The notes beneath the pieces are model-generated. The model was not told where the DNA came from. It saw only the letters and a list, made by a program, of their open reading frames with translations, and did no database searches. Of a stretch of DNA of 64,000 nt, positions 22,130 to 32,360 are shown one piece after another; position 1 is the first letter of the stretch; each line of letters begins with the position of its first letter. The stretch comes from Hygrophila difformis (Eukaryota; Streptophyta; Magnoliopsida; Lamiales; Acanthaceae): contig JAOANR010000003.1 of assembly GCA_030278955.1 (NCBI GenBank), positions 62,076,195 through 62,140,194 on the forward strand, given 5' to 3'. The position numbers and the translations under genes were made by a program.

Positions 22130-22290
22130 AAACATTTATGTGTCGGCAAATGTATGTGGAGCTCAATCCACACAAATTACAAAGGTGATAAAAAGAGAGG
22201 GATAGGGGACCGGGTGGAAATCAAACCCCCATCCTATGGTTGGAAGACATAGAACATGACCACTTGGATCAAGTCTCATTCCCACAAATG
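22130..22290 (-). repeat. tRNA-derived SINE (family 2)
   Basis: Reverse complement carries gagacttgatccaagtggtc, a B-box region, and the gggataggggaccgggtgg segment also seen at 58905-59045. Confidence 0.55.
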
Positions 22291-22574
22291 TGCCACTATT
22301 GATATACAAATGTGTCACTATTGATATACAGTGATATGCTTTTATTGGGTGTTTTTTATGTAAAATGTTCTAAAAGTAGTTTTTGGGTTGTGTTGAGACG
22401 ACTGCAGGCAGCAGGCATTCCTGTATGATCTACTGTCTGTCCCCCATTTTTGAGTTATGAAAAATACTAAGCTTTAGGGAGTCATTTGATCCATGCAACA
22501 CTTTTGCGTTTCATGAAGCTATGGTGCATATGCATTGCCCAGTAGTTGTCTTTTCAAATTTTATCCGTTGTATG

Positions 22575-22910
22575 GTTCAAGTGAGTTGAACTCCACCCCT
22601 AAAAAAACTCAATTCGTGCTCAAAACATTCGAGTTCCAAGTTGAATATTTGAGTAATGTAATTGAGTATCGAGCTTTCAATGGGATACTCGTCAAGTATT
22701 GAGTCACATAGTAATAGTAATATTTAATTATTAGAAAAATAAGAAAAATGAGGAAAACATTTAAACCAAGCCGACTCAAGCTCAAACTACTCGACTCGAA
22801 AAGCTTTATTTTGTCAGGCTTGAAATTGAAGACACTCAAGCTTGGGCTCAAGCATCTTCAACTATGAGTGCAGTTGAGCTCGACTTGGAATCACCCTTGA
22901 TCGAGCACCA
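22575..22910. repeat. Unclassified dispersed repeat (ctcaag/gctcga motifs)
   Basis: Many degenerate ctcaagctc/gagctcga words and inverted ends gagttgaactccaccc / gagctcgacttggaatcaccc. It looks like a decayed DNA element. No coding frame. Confidence 0.4.
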
Positions 22911-23256
22911 CCGGTCAAGTGTTGAATCCGACCAACAATGAAATCAGTGTCACTGCCTATTTTCTTTCTACAAGCATTTCTTTCAATTCAATTGATTTTT
23001 TCAACAGCTTGGTCTATATGCAGGGCATCAAGGAAGGCTTCCTTAGGAAGCGGTGGTTGCTGGAAACCAATCCGTAGTTTTCATATTACTAAGAGATAAA
23101 TGGCATATGAAAATAGAACCACTGTTGGCAATGGATTTGAATATGAAAAGAAGAACAAAAAAAAAAGTAGCAGTTGAGGCTTCCACAAGAAAGATAAGTC
23201 AATTAGGTTAATCAGAATCCGAACCAGTGTGATGTTTAAATGCTTTGGTTGGCGAC

Positions 23257-25733
23257 TCAATCTTTGATGGGTGGAAGAAGGCCGTCCCTCTTGGCCATTT
23301 CGTAGAGAGCAATAGCTGCCAGCACCTTCGCATCAGCAGTCATTCGCCACAGATTTTTGTAGGGGACGACATGCACCCAGATCAACTCACCGTGATCTCT
23401 AAGGCCTGTTTCTTTCCCTTGCAGTTGCCTGATGATCTCCTTCTTCACTTTTCCTCTGTATAAAAGTAAGCCAATATCTTCGTCGCATCCACCCTAAAAG
23501 ATGAACATCTCCAAGATTCAGCTAAATGGGGATCAATGACTACAGGATTGTCAATCTTGTTTCTTAAACCGATTGAACGAATATTACTTTAATGTCAACC
23601 AAATCATGAGATAAATTTGCAATAATCTTGCTTGTATAACAAATATGAGTAGTTTTAGACTTTCAATTGACATTAAATACATATTTCAGGAGAGAAAAAG
23701 ATGTTGATGTACCGGAGAAGGAAAAACTCTGCATCCAGTGGATGGATCTAAGAGGGCAGTGAGGTCAACAACATCATCTAGATTCAGTTTTAAACCAGTC
23801 TCCTCCTCAACCTACAGGAACTGAGTTTTCTGATTAAAAAAATACAAGTGAATTTTGATACAAGATGAGATTAAATATGCTAAGATAATATGTTTCTCTC
23901 AAGATTTCATCACAACTATTGATATGCCGTTCATTTTGGAAGTACTGCACACTTCTGATTGGGCTCATTGTCATTACTACAATCTATATTTGGTTTTCAA
24001 TTAGACATACATATGGCAACTCCTGATATTGCTAAACTCAATATCCAATGCCAGACAAAATTGAGATTTTGATAAGTTTGTGAAACAACTAAGTAGCCCT
24101 TTTCATAATGATGGCCTGAGGAACAGTGACTATGCAATCACAGATAAATTATATGTGTTCATACGAAACTAGTGCAGTTATCAAACACATGAAGAGAGAT
24201 GTAGAGTCAGACACAAACATGCACACGCACAAATAAAAGGAGAAAGATACCTCACGAATAGCGGTACCAACTATATCGCCCTTGTCATCATCCAACATTC
24301 CAGCAGGTAATTCCAAAATAAGCCTTCCGACAGGGACCCTGACCTTCCATGTTCACAAAATTCACTTATATCATTCGGCAGTGTGGTTGTGTGATGTTTG
24401 AAATACTTACAACAACAAGGAAAACACCTGTTCTGTCAACACGGCATAGATCTCTCCTTCTGATTCTAACAGAATGAGCACTGCAACAGCTGATCCTCTT
24501 GCAAAAACAATGCCAGGAATCTACACAGAAATGTATGGCATAGTAATTAAACTCATGATTTTTTTAGTTTTTTCACTATTTGCTAACTCATGCATAAAGG
24601 TGAACTGAGGATTTCCAGTAGGACATAACTCTTGTAGGCATTATTACCTCAGTAGGGTTGTTGAGTGTGAAAAGTTCATAGCTAAAATTTCTCTGTAAAC
24701 AACAATAAGTACTAGCCACTTTTGCCTAAGACAAAATACGAGGCGTACCCTTTTTCCTGTTTCTTTATCAATTACATCTGCCTTGAACTTGAGAAATCCA
24801 ACGCGACTGCCAAACATATCAACACCCTGCAACAAAATTACTTCAGAAAGATAATTGGACAAGTGATGAAAGCTACGGCATCCTCGAGGCTCGAGGCTTA
24901 TACTTATCCAATAGATTAGTTTGCAACCACAAACCTGAATAAGGACTTCTCTTAAAAGCAAGGCTCCATTCGCTAGCATTCCAGTTTCTGTTTGTATGTT
25001 TTTCAACCACTGGTTGAATAGAAGCGAGTCAATGGCATTCCTGCAACAGCAATATACTCAATATATAGAGAGGTGCAGAAGCATGTAATCTGCCCATGAT
25101 AAAGGTAATCATGCTATCCGAAATGATTATCATAACTCTGAAACACAACTATCATCCACCCAACAAGCGATGTACTTATGTAATTAACTTAAATAGCTAT
25201 ATATTAGAATGATCTCAAACCAGTTTGAGGTTACATTCACAAGTCATCTTCGAGTTCAAACAGCAATTCCTTGTTACAGCAATGTTTGCAACTGATAAGC
25301 ACAAAACCAATGGTAAAGAAAGCAATTAAACTATTAGTATTATCTTTAGGCAAGAATTAAATTAATTCAAGCAACTTGTTCCGATCCCTAACCCTCAACA
25401 CAACTGGGGATACGAACAATTCCAATTTCCACCAGCGTAAACCAAATTCACAGTTCAAAAACAGCGTACACCAAAATCACAAATAGCAAAAAACCCATGC
25501 CTGAAATCAGCGTCCGAAACGCCAGCAGCGGCCAAGACGGCAACAGGCTGGTCTACTTGACTCGTAAGCGTTATGGTATGACAAGATTTGGCGGAGGCGG
25601 AATCGGAGGCTGCCATTGTCGCAAACAGAATCAGGCTTCTCTTGCGAAGATAAGGCGCAGGGAAATTGATGCTGGAATTTGCGAAATAGCTGGAGCTGAA
25701 AAATCTTCCGGCAATTGGAAGAAGCGAGGTCAT
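23257..25733 (-). CDS. NUDX14: ADP-sugar diphosphatase, Nudix hydrolase 14 type
   Basis: Plant NUDX14 hydrolyses ADP-glucose and ADP-ribose and is plastid-directed. Minus-strand exons: 25733-25495, 25040-24935, 24826-24749, 24520-24428, 24343-24251, 23811-23713 and 23493-23257. All are GT-AG with matching phase; the product has 314 residues. The N-terminus (MTSLLPIAGRFFSSS, Arg/Ser-rich to about 40) resembles a transit peptide; a second ATG at residue 40 (TMAAS) could give a cytosolic form. The Nudix region is LELPAGMLDDDKGD then REVEEETGL (202-210), whose second half fits the Nudix box exactly. The rest matches the family: DPSTGCRVFPSP, GGCDEDI, LQGKETGLRDHGE, LYEMAKRDGLLP. A 45-nt in-frame candidate exon lies in intron 3. 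The 5' end faces the U1 gene. Confidence 0.93.
24646..24690 (-). other. Candidate 45-nt cassette exon in NUDX14 intron 3
   Basis: On the minus strand, ttgtttacag|AGAAATTTTAGC ... CCTACTGAG|GTAATA gives 45 nt with good splice signals, in phase, encoding RNFSYELFTLNNPTE between GKR and IPGIVFARG. I do not know this insertion from other NUDX14 proteins. It could be an optional exon or chance. Confidence 0.35.
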
Positions 25734-25872
25734 TTTTTGGTTCGTTGCTTATTCCAGATTTCAGCAGCAAGTGGGGGTCGAAAACGTATGTTATTGCATC
25801 CCACATCGCTGGGGTGGGACGAAGAGACGGACATTGGATGCTATAAAAATGGAAGTGGTGTGATGGAGAAAC
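25734..25872. promoter_or_regulatory. Bidirectional promoter between NUDX14 and U1
   Basis: 139 bp separate the NUDX14 ATG from the U1 5' end. Towards U1 it has a perfect upstream sequence element ATCCCACATCG (25798-25808) and a TATA box TATAAAAA (25842-25849), with 33 bp between them. That spacing is the one used for RNA polymerase II snRNA genes in plants; polymerase III genes have about 10 bp less. The TATA box starts 31 bases before the RNA start. Confidence 0.9.
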
Positions 25873-26033
25873 ATACTTACCTGGACGGGGTCAATGGGCG
25901 ATCCGCAAGGCCCATGGCCTAGGTTGGCGACCTCCATTGCACTTCGGAGGGGCGCCCGCCTAAGGTCGGCCCAAGTGGTCGAGCCTACGTCATAATTTGT
26001 GGCAGTGGGGGCTTGCGTTCGCGCGGCCCCTAC
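25873..26033 (+). ncRNA. U1 spliceosomal snRNA
   Basis: About 161 nt. It begins ATACTTACCTG, the sequence that pairs with 5' splice sites, and follows the plant U1 plan throughout: gggtcaatgggcg (stem-loop I), ggcctaggtt, cctccattgcact (stem-loop II), cctaaggtcggcccaagtgg, the Sm site AATTTGTGG preceded by cata, then stem-loop IV ending cgcggccccta. The upstream element, TATA box and 3' box are all present, so it should be expressed. The loop of stem-loop I reads gatccgcaagg instead of the usual U1-70K site GATCANGAAGG, which makes a functional variant or early pseudogene possible. Confidence 0.93.
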
Positions 26034-26047
26034 CCAATTTAGTGTAA
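26034..26047 (+). terminator. Plant snRNA 3' box
   Basis: CAATTTAGTGTAA at 26035-26047 fits the plant snRNA 3'-end signal CA(N)3-10AGTNNAA directly behind the U1 RNA. Confidence 0.85.
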
Positions 26048-26636
26048 ATACTTTCGGGCTTCTGATTATAATGTAGGCCCAACTCTGTTAGGATTATACA
26101 AGTCCGTTAACGAAATCTGCAATTTACCATCGACTGTTGAGCATAGTTTATGGGCCGAAGGCCTGTTATATGTTTGAATGAGCCGGGCTCCGGCTTGCTG
26201 GGTTGAGTCTTCTTTGTATTATAACGACGGCGAGTTATTGTGGTTCCTATAATTCTTACAGTGTTTACAGACAATCTCACATACGTGTTGTTTCAACAGT
26301 GTTCCCAGTGTGGTTCTTATAATTCTAACAGTGTTCATCCGATTGTTTCAAATTTTCAATGTTTGAACAAAGGGAAGGTGAAAAAGAACCCACGGTTGTT
26401 CCCATTTCAACCTTTTTCACGATTCACTGTTTCGACTACCACCCCTGCGTTTCACGATTCAAAGTAATTGTGCATATCAACAATATCCCCAATTCGTATG
26501 CAAATTTGCAATAAGCAGTGTATGGTCTTGGGAACATAGCAATTTGCTTTTATCTGAAACTTAGTACCCAAAGTAATTTCTCCGGTCCATTTTATTATGT
26601 ACTGTTTGATTTTTTAACATTTTTATATTTGTCCAA
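26048..26636. other. Gene-free stretch downstream of U1
   Basis: No gene recognised; a 75-codon frame at 26240-26467 has no family features. Confidence 0.4.
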
Positions 26637-26846
26637 TACTTATTCCATTTTTTTGCTACGGACCTACATTGTACACAGTCCAATGCACATTTTAAACCAT
26701 TAATAATTTATGTTAAAAATTCTAAAAATTTGTTATTTAAAAACTACGAGACGAGATGAATCTAACAAGATTTCACTTGGATATATTTTAACTTGTATAA
26801 CTATGATAAAATTTGAAGTCGAAGCAATCCAATGAACAGTACTATA
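26637..26846. repeat. Stowaway-like MITE, degenerate
   Basis: Contains ctacggacctacat, core gagacgagatgaatctaacaag and caatgaacagta; termini are worn. Confidence 0.55.
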
Positions 26847-26854
26847 ATTTACAA

Positions 26855-26976
26855 TGGTGATGTTTGGGAGTCAGCGGATCCGCTAGCAGATAGTAGATTC
26901 GGAGAGAGAATTGTGGAGGATATGCTACTCCAATCCGCTATATGCTCCATATTCTACCAACAACCAAACACACCCA
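26855..26976. mobile_element. Short MITE (gatgtttgggagtcag family), copy 2
   Basis: Same interior as 21043-21162 (ggatccgctagcagatag), ends gatgtttgggag and ccaaacacacc. Confidence 0.55.
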
Positions 26977-27036
26977 ATGTAGCAAACAATTGGAGTACTA
27001 CAAACCAAGGAAGTATTTATTTAATTTTGTAAGTAT

Positions 27037-27608
27037 ACAACATTTATTTAATTTTATTGTAAGTATAAATAAAAGATATGGTCAAACTATGTCTTGTTAA
27101 ATTTATCTAATCGTATATTTTTAAAATATTTTTTATTCATTTTTTTAATTTGTGTGTTTCATATTGTATAAATAAAACACATTTTATTCGTTTTTAAAAA
27201 CACATTTTAAATGATTAGTAGCTCATATTATATAAATAATATTGTAAAAATTTAATATCATAGAACAACGCGATTAGACTTAAATATCTCACTTAACTAT
27301 TTTTTTATCCTATATAATTGCACTAAAAGTTGAATCAAAATTACTCCATTACTAGTATCAATTATATAAATGGATTACAAATAAAACTACATATACTTTA
27401 TATAATTTTTACTTATATACAATTTGAGATATTAATAATTAATTAAATTATTGCGCTGTGTATCCAGAAGAAATACCCTCCATATTTTAATATTTGTTAC
27501 TTTTTTTTCACACCAACATATTTTAACTATTAACAACCGAAATTGTTTATAAGTAAAAATAATAAAAATTTAAAAACTATGTGATTAGACCAGTCCAATA
27601 CTTCATAT
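27037..27608. repeat. Degenerate Stowaway-like MITE pieces
   Basis: Several partial cores (gattagacttaa, gtgattagaccagtccaat, tcaaaattactcc) lie in very AT-rich DNA. Single units cannot be bounded. Confidence 0.4.
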
Positions 27609-28144
27609 CATAGTTGTTAAGATCCCGATCCTGATCTTAGGATCTTACGATTTTACGATCACACCTCTCTAAAACGATCCCGATCCTTGTAGGATCTTAA
27701 AATTCGTAAGATCCCGATCTTGATAGTAAAATGTTACGATCTTATGGTCATACTCCCTCAAATGCTTCTACGATCTTACGATCTTACCCTCTTAAACGCA
27801 TAAAATTTTTGTACTATTTTATGATTTGGGATCAAAATAACTTGTTTCTTTTAATTTTAAACATAAGAGCTTGTATTCCTTATGTATGATGTGTAAAAAA
27901 AATATAATATGTATCTATGTGGAAATATTTTATGTTTGATTGTGATATTTTTGTATTGTATTATATTAATTAACTTGTAAGATTCATAAACACAGAAAAT
28001 AATGCTTTTACTTGTTAGTATGCATAACTGAGTCTATCCATTATTGCAATTTCATAAGATCTTAGGATCCCGATTCGATCCTACGATCCCGATCTTGCAA
28101 AGAGAAAAACGATCCCATATAGGATCCCGATCTTAACAACCTTG
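27609..28144. mobile_element. hAT-like element rich in GATCCCGATC, 8-bp target duplication
   Basis: Inverted ends catagttgttaagatc and gatcttaacaaccttg; CTTCATAT flanks both sides (27601-27608, 28145-28152). Subterminal regions are crowded with gatcccgatc, cgatcttacgatc and related palindromic words, possibly transposase-binding repeats. The 536 bp encode no protein. Confidence 0.75.
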
Positions 28145-28152
28145 CTTCATAT

Positions 28153-28412
28153 GTTCTCATTTAAGTACTCAATTTCTACGTTTCACGCGGTCCAAGATAA
28201 ATTTTTAAACGTTAATAACTTAAGTTGTATATAAGTAAAAATTATAAAATAATAATAATAATAATAATATTATAAAACTACGTGATTAGATGAATCTAAC
28301 AACATTTCACTTCACTATATTTTTTATATAATTATGTTAAAAATTTGATTAAAATTACATAATGAATAGTAGACACTATGCAAATGAATCAATTATATGA
28401 GAACGGAGGAAG
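28153..28412. repeat. Stowaway-like MITE (common family)
   Basis: Core gtgattagatgaatctaacaac, an internal (AAT)n run near 28252, and right terminus gaacggaggaag followed by TA. Confidence 0.6.
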
Positions 28413-28599
28413 TATGTCATATGACTATATTTTTCTATATGTATAATTGTGTTAAAATATTTAGTCAAAATTACTCAATAAACAAAGTTCCCAAAGGAGT
28501 ATTTGTAAAAAAATCATCACAACTTCAATTGAAATGTATTCTACCGTGGGATATCTTTACATAGCGTGTCTAGAGCTTCATTATCATAGTGAGCGTCAC

Positions 28600-28880
28600 A
28601 CCTATTGAAATCCCGCATCGAATAATATGTGTGACTCCTTCTTTATATGAATATGAGTTACTCCATTAATTATCAATTAATTTTAGATTGAAACTCCATA
28701 TAATGGTTTAACATGGTATCCCATAATTTGTCTCATTTTGTCACATAACTCATAAGATCATGATTGAGAGAATAATGTATGTGACTCCTGTTTTTATGAA
28801 TAATGGATTACTCCATGATTTATTACACAATTGATTTTGGATTGGAATACTACGTATCTATGGTTTAACATATTATCTTA
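28600..28880. repeat. Two decayed LTR-like units
   Basis: The unit gtgtgactccttctttatatgaatatg...actccat...gattgaaactcc...ggtttaaca occurs at about 28628-28718 and again, altered, at 28780-28870. The first ends acatggtatccc, like an LTR end plus decayed primer-binding site. Proposed as remnants of a TRIM-type element. Confidence 0.4.
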
Positions 28881-28882
28881 TA

Positions 28883-29220
28883 CTCCCTCCGTCCCACTAA
28901 TTTCGTCTCATATTTTTTTTGGTCAGTCCCATTACAATGGTCACATTTCCCTTTTAGAAAATAATTACATACTTTAACTATGAAATACACTACCATCACA
29001 TCACATTAATAAATAAATATATTTAAACTTCAAACACACAACTATCACATTACACATAAATAAATCTAATAAAAATTCAAATACATTGCAATCACATCAC
29101 ATAAATTCCTAATTTACCCCCACTTTAAATACTAATCTACCCCTACATTAAATACTAACTATCCCCACATAAAATACCGTGCCCAAAAGAAATGGAACAC
29201 TATTAGTGGGACGGAGGGAG
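28883..29220. repeat. Stowaway-like MITE (long, second family)
   Basis: 338 bp, TA-flanked, with perfect inverted ends ctccctccgtcccacta / tagtgggacggaggga. The interior is AT-rich with repeated tcacat words. Confidence 0.8.
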
Positions 29221-29690
29221 TAATTGGTATGATACGATCAGGATTGAGAGATTTATTTTGAGATAAAAAAAATATATCATTTTTGTTTATATAGATATGA
29301 ACTACTTCACCCATTGACATTTAACATCGAAAATGTTTAATCATGTTCATTTGCTTTCTGGCAACCAAAACAATAATTATTGTAAAAAAACAATACTAAC
29401 ATTGAAAATATATCATGGATGGACAAATACTTTGTCTATCCTTGCTAAGCATATAATACCCATTTATTCCTTTGGAAAAACCTCCTATACATAGTCAACA
29501 AGGACTTCCCCAGCTTCCACCAAGCCTTGACCGAAGAAAATTGAGTATCTGGTGTGTGCAGACAGACACATACAGTCCAATGTGCTTTGTAGCATAACTC
29601 ATTAAAAGTCCATGATAACACCATAATCCGTTCATCTTGCAAAAGTTATCAAATCCAAAAATACATTCCAATGAAAAAAATTGGAAACTA
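29221..29690. other. Gene-free stretch before the U1 copy
   Basis: AT-rich, no gene recognised. Confidence 0.4.
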
Positions 29691-29696
29691 TATTGG

Positions 29697-29857
29697 GTAG
29701 GGGCTGCGCGAACGCAAGCCCCCACTGCCACAAATTATGACGTAGGCTCGACCACTTGGGCCGACCTTAGGCGGGCACCCCTCCTGAGTGCAATGGAGGT
29801 CACCAACCTAGGCCATGAGTCTTTTTGATCGCCCAGTGACCCCATCCAGGTAAGTAT
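29697..29857 (-). ncRNA. U1 snRNA-like gene, inverted second copy
   Basis: About 161 nt on the minus strand, colinear with the U1 at 25873-26033 and about 90% identical. The 5' end ATACTTACCTGG, the central stem-loops and the Sm site AATTTGTGG are kept. Differences cluster in stem-loop I: loop gatcaaaaagactc and weaker pairing. Upstream, ATCCCACATTG (29932-29922, one mismatch to the upstream element) and TATAAAAA (29888-29881) keep the 33-bp spacing. The 3' box is weakened (AGTTTCC instead of AGTNNAA). It may be transcribed but is probably a variant or pseudogene. Confidence 0.75.
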
Positions 29858-29880
29858 GTTTATTAGTGGCACCACTTTTC

Positions 29881-29932
29881 TTTTTATATCCTACCCTACC
29901 CATCTCTTCTTCCTACCTTACCAATGTGGGAT
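29881..29932 (-). promoter_or_regulatory. Upstream element and TATA box of the U1 copy
   Basis: Upstream element with one mismatch at 29932-29922 and TATA box at 29888-29881. The TATA box begins 31 bases before the RNA start, the same geometry as in the first gene. Confidence 0.75.
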
Positions 29933-29997
29933 GCAAACCAATATGTTCTTCTGCCCTGCACTTGTGCTGAGATGGAATAAACAAGGAGCCAAAAATA

Positions 29998-30130
29998 TGA
30001 CCTCCTCGCTTCTTCCAATTGCCAGAGGATTGAATTTCTCTGCTCCAATCTCCACCCATTTCGCAAATTCCCGCACCGATTTTCATGTCTTTATCTTCGC
30101 AAGAGAAGCCTGATTTTGTTTGCGATAACA
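29998..30130 (+). pseudogene. Inverted copy of NUDX14 exon 1
   Basis: Begins atgacctcctcgcttcttccaa, matching the NUDX14 start, and can be followed to cgcaagagaagcctgattttgtttgcga. The frame reads MTSSLLPIARGLNFSAPIS and stops at REA. No later exons follow. It is the partner of the U1 copy in one inverted duplication. Confidence 0.75.
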
Positions 30131-31000
30131 TTAGCCACCGAAATTGGCGGCTTGAGCACTTGCTCAGCCTGATGAATATCTGGTCAAATTAGCTAAAAAA
30201 AACCTTTGGCGATCTCATACCTTTAAATTTGAGCAAGTAAATAACAGTTGTTGTTGATTCATTCTCTGCCGTGGCTGGAGAAATCCTCTAGACCAACGAC
30301 CAATCTACCATGCCTTCCTGGCTAGCCCACTCCGGGCGTAGTTGCTGCAGCAAAGAAGCAGCACGACATGTCTTGATGTCCACATTTTGGCTATTGGGCC
30401 GCATTGAAAGAAACTTTAAAAAAAAAATAAAAATAAATATGCAATACTCTTGTATTCACCTAGCAAATATTGGATGCTTCGCAAGATTTAAGGCACGAAA
30501 TGGGGCAAAACACGATCTAACGATTGAACTAATCCCAGGAAGCTAGGCAGAAGGGGTAAATTGGGTGCTTAACTTGTCGGATGAAGTCAAGCATAAGCTT
30601 TGATTGTCTTAATAACTTCAACTTGGAAGCCGTTTAACAAGAAATATATCAAGGAACATCAATGTTTAAATCCTGCTTCCATGCCCCTCTTATGCTTGTC
30701 TAATATGGATCCAAGTATAGTTCCTCTGTTGATGCTCCCATTTGTGACTTGTGAGGTTGTGTTTGCTGCATCGAGCCATTCAAGTCCTCTTTGGATGGCC
30801 TCCTTCAGGGGATATATACTTTGTGTGGTGGTTTTTGTCTCTTTAGAATTGATTGTTTACGACATGGTTGTGCTTTTTTAAGATGCTAGAGTTTTGCCTT
30901 CACAATGTCTGAGGGCTAAGGCACATATCATACATACTTTAGTTCATACCAAATACTATTACAAGTCCTAGTCGGCATGAATCATGGGAACCAACTAACA
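30131..31000. other. Gene-free stretch
   Basis: No gene family recognised. The beginning may hold a few more bases of the NUDX14 exon 1 copy. Confidence 0.4.
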
Positions 31001-31103
31001 CTTGTCAAACTTTCTGTTTCTAATTATTTATCATCGAATGAGGGTTGGTATGACACACCACTGCCCAATGGTTGCCCTGCCCTGCTGCCCAATGTCCGGC
31101 TGG

Positions 31104-31199
31104 CCGGCCGGCCTCATCTCCAACAACAATGTAGTCAGTTGCAGATGCCGGAGAAGCAGCGACAATGATGATGAAGATGAAGGAAACTTTGGAGGGCAT
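31104..31199 (-). pseudogene. Phytocyanin (blue copper protein) first-exon fragment
   Basis: From an ATG at 31199 the minus strand reads MPSKVSFIFIIIVAASPASA, a signal peptide, followed by TDYIVVGDEAGR, which resembles the mature start of plant phytocyanins (ATDYIVGDxxGW). The expected Trp is missing and the following residues do not match. No copper-ligand exon was found downstream, so it is a fragment. Confidence 0.45.
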
Positions 31200-31387
31200 G
31201 ATGGATTTGTATATGAAATATGGAGTAAGATTTTTGGGGTATGGATGCTGTACAGTTGGCTGCATTTGCAGGCAACAAATTTGTGATGTGTGTTCCATTT
31301 TGTGATGTCCAGTTTAAAATTTTACTTTAATGATGTATGCTATCATTTTTGTGATGAGTATTATTTTATGATTGTAGGGTGCAAAAA

Positions 31388-32155
31388 TGCGTAGACAATA
31401 ACTGCAAAATGATTTTATTAATTTCACAATAGAATGTCTACAATTACAGAGAAGTTGAGTAAAATTTAAAAGAAATATAAGAAAATCAAACGATTTATGG
31501 TTCGACTTCTAGTACTCATTTGATTCCTCCAACCTTGAAGATCTCGAAGCGTTCTTGCTCTTCGTGTCTGCCTTCTTGGGATCAAGTGTTGGAACTTTGA
31601 GAGTGTGTAGGATATCAAGACGTAACCCTAATTTGTGAGGGAACACCTCTATTTATAGAGGAAAAATGGATGGTGGGCCGATGTCAATGGGCCAGCCTGT
31701 TTCGAGTGCCCATCGGTTTGTTGGACTTGTTTACCTTGGCCCGACGTAGTGTCTATTGGGCTACTTCGCATGTGGGTCTTTCACTTGGACTTGTCCACAT
31801 TGCCCCAATATACATCTATTTAGCTTGTTGATCCAAATAGCCCAATAAATATTACTCCCTCCGTCCCACTCCAAGTGTCTTGTTACTGTTGGGCACGGGA
31901 ATTAAGGTAGAGTTGGTTTGTGAGTATATGGTGGGATCCACATAGTTGTTGGAGGGGAAAATTATTTCTATTTATAGAAAGAAAGACATTTGTAATGGGA
32001 CATCTAAAAATAGTAAGTAGGACATTTGGAATGGGACGGAGGGAGTAATAATTATTCCAAGCATTTAATTTATTTAAAATGCCTAAAAGTAATTAAATTA
32101 ATATTTAAAATTACACGTGTCGCATTGAGTGGCGATGAATTTTCACGTGTCTACA
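31388..32155 (-). mobile_element. Probable solo LTR, interrupted by a MITE
   Basis: Read on the minus strand it starts TGTAGACACGTG at 32155 and ends GTCTACGCA at 31388. It contains a TATA box in tctataaatagagg (near 31655) followed by a leader-like region, as in LTR U3-R. The Stowaway MITE at 31855-32045 is inserted in it. No interior or second LTR is present, and no convincing 5-bp target duplication was seen. Confidence 0.45.
31855..32045. repeat. Stowaway-like MITE (second family)
   Basis: 191 bp, TA-flanked, inverted ends ctccctccgtccca / tgggacggagggag. Same interior as 13154-13341. Confidence 0.85.
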
Positions 32156-32300
32156 ATGATATGTAAAAATTTTGTGATGAGTAAAACAATTTTTGTTATG
32201 TAAAAAATCATGAACATCACAAATACAAAAAATCTATCTATTTTCTGAGTACTATGACTCGACTTTTGTGAAAAAATTTATCAAAAGAAAAAGAAAGAAA

Positions 32301-32360
32301 AGCCCCTTATCGGATTTGAACCGATGACTTGCGCCTTACCATGGTGTTACTCTAGTGCAG
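32301..32360 (-). pseudogene. Plastid-type trnT-GGU fragment in nuclear DNA
   Basis: The minus strand reads agagtaacaccatggtaagg, then cgcaagtcatcggttcaaatccgataaggggct. This is the anticodon arm (GGU in ccatggtaag), variable region, T arm and 3' acceptor strand of chloroplast tRNA-Thr. The 5' acceptor strand and part of the D arm are replaced, so it cannot fold. The adjoining A/T-rich flank may also be plastid-derived. Confidence 0.7.

Noticed and set aside
25497..25922. 141-codon plus-strand frame across NUDX14 exon 1 and U1
   Set aside because: It overlaps a structured RNA gene and is antisense to a supported exon; no family match.
32301..32360. Functional nuclear tRNA-Thr gene
   Set aside because: The 5' acceptor strand does not pair with the 3' strand and the sequence is of plastid type.
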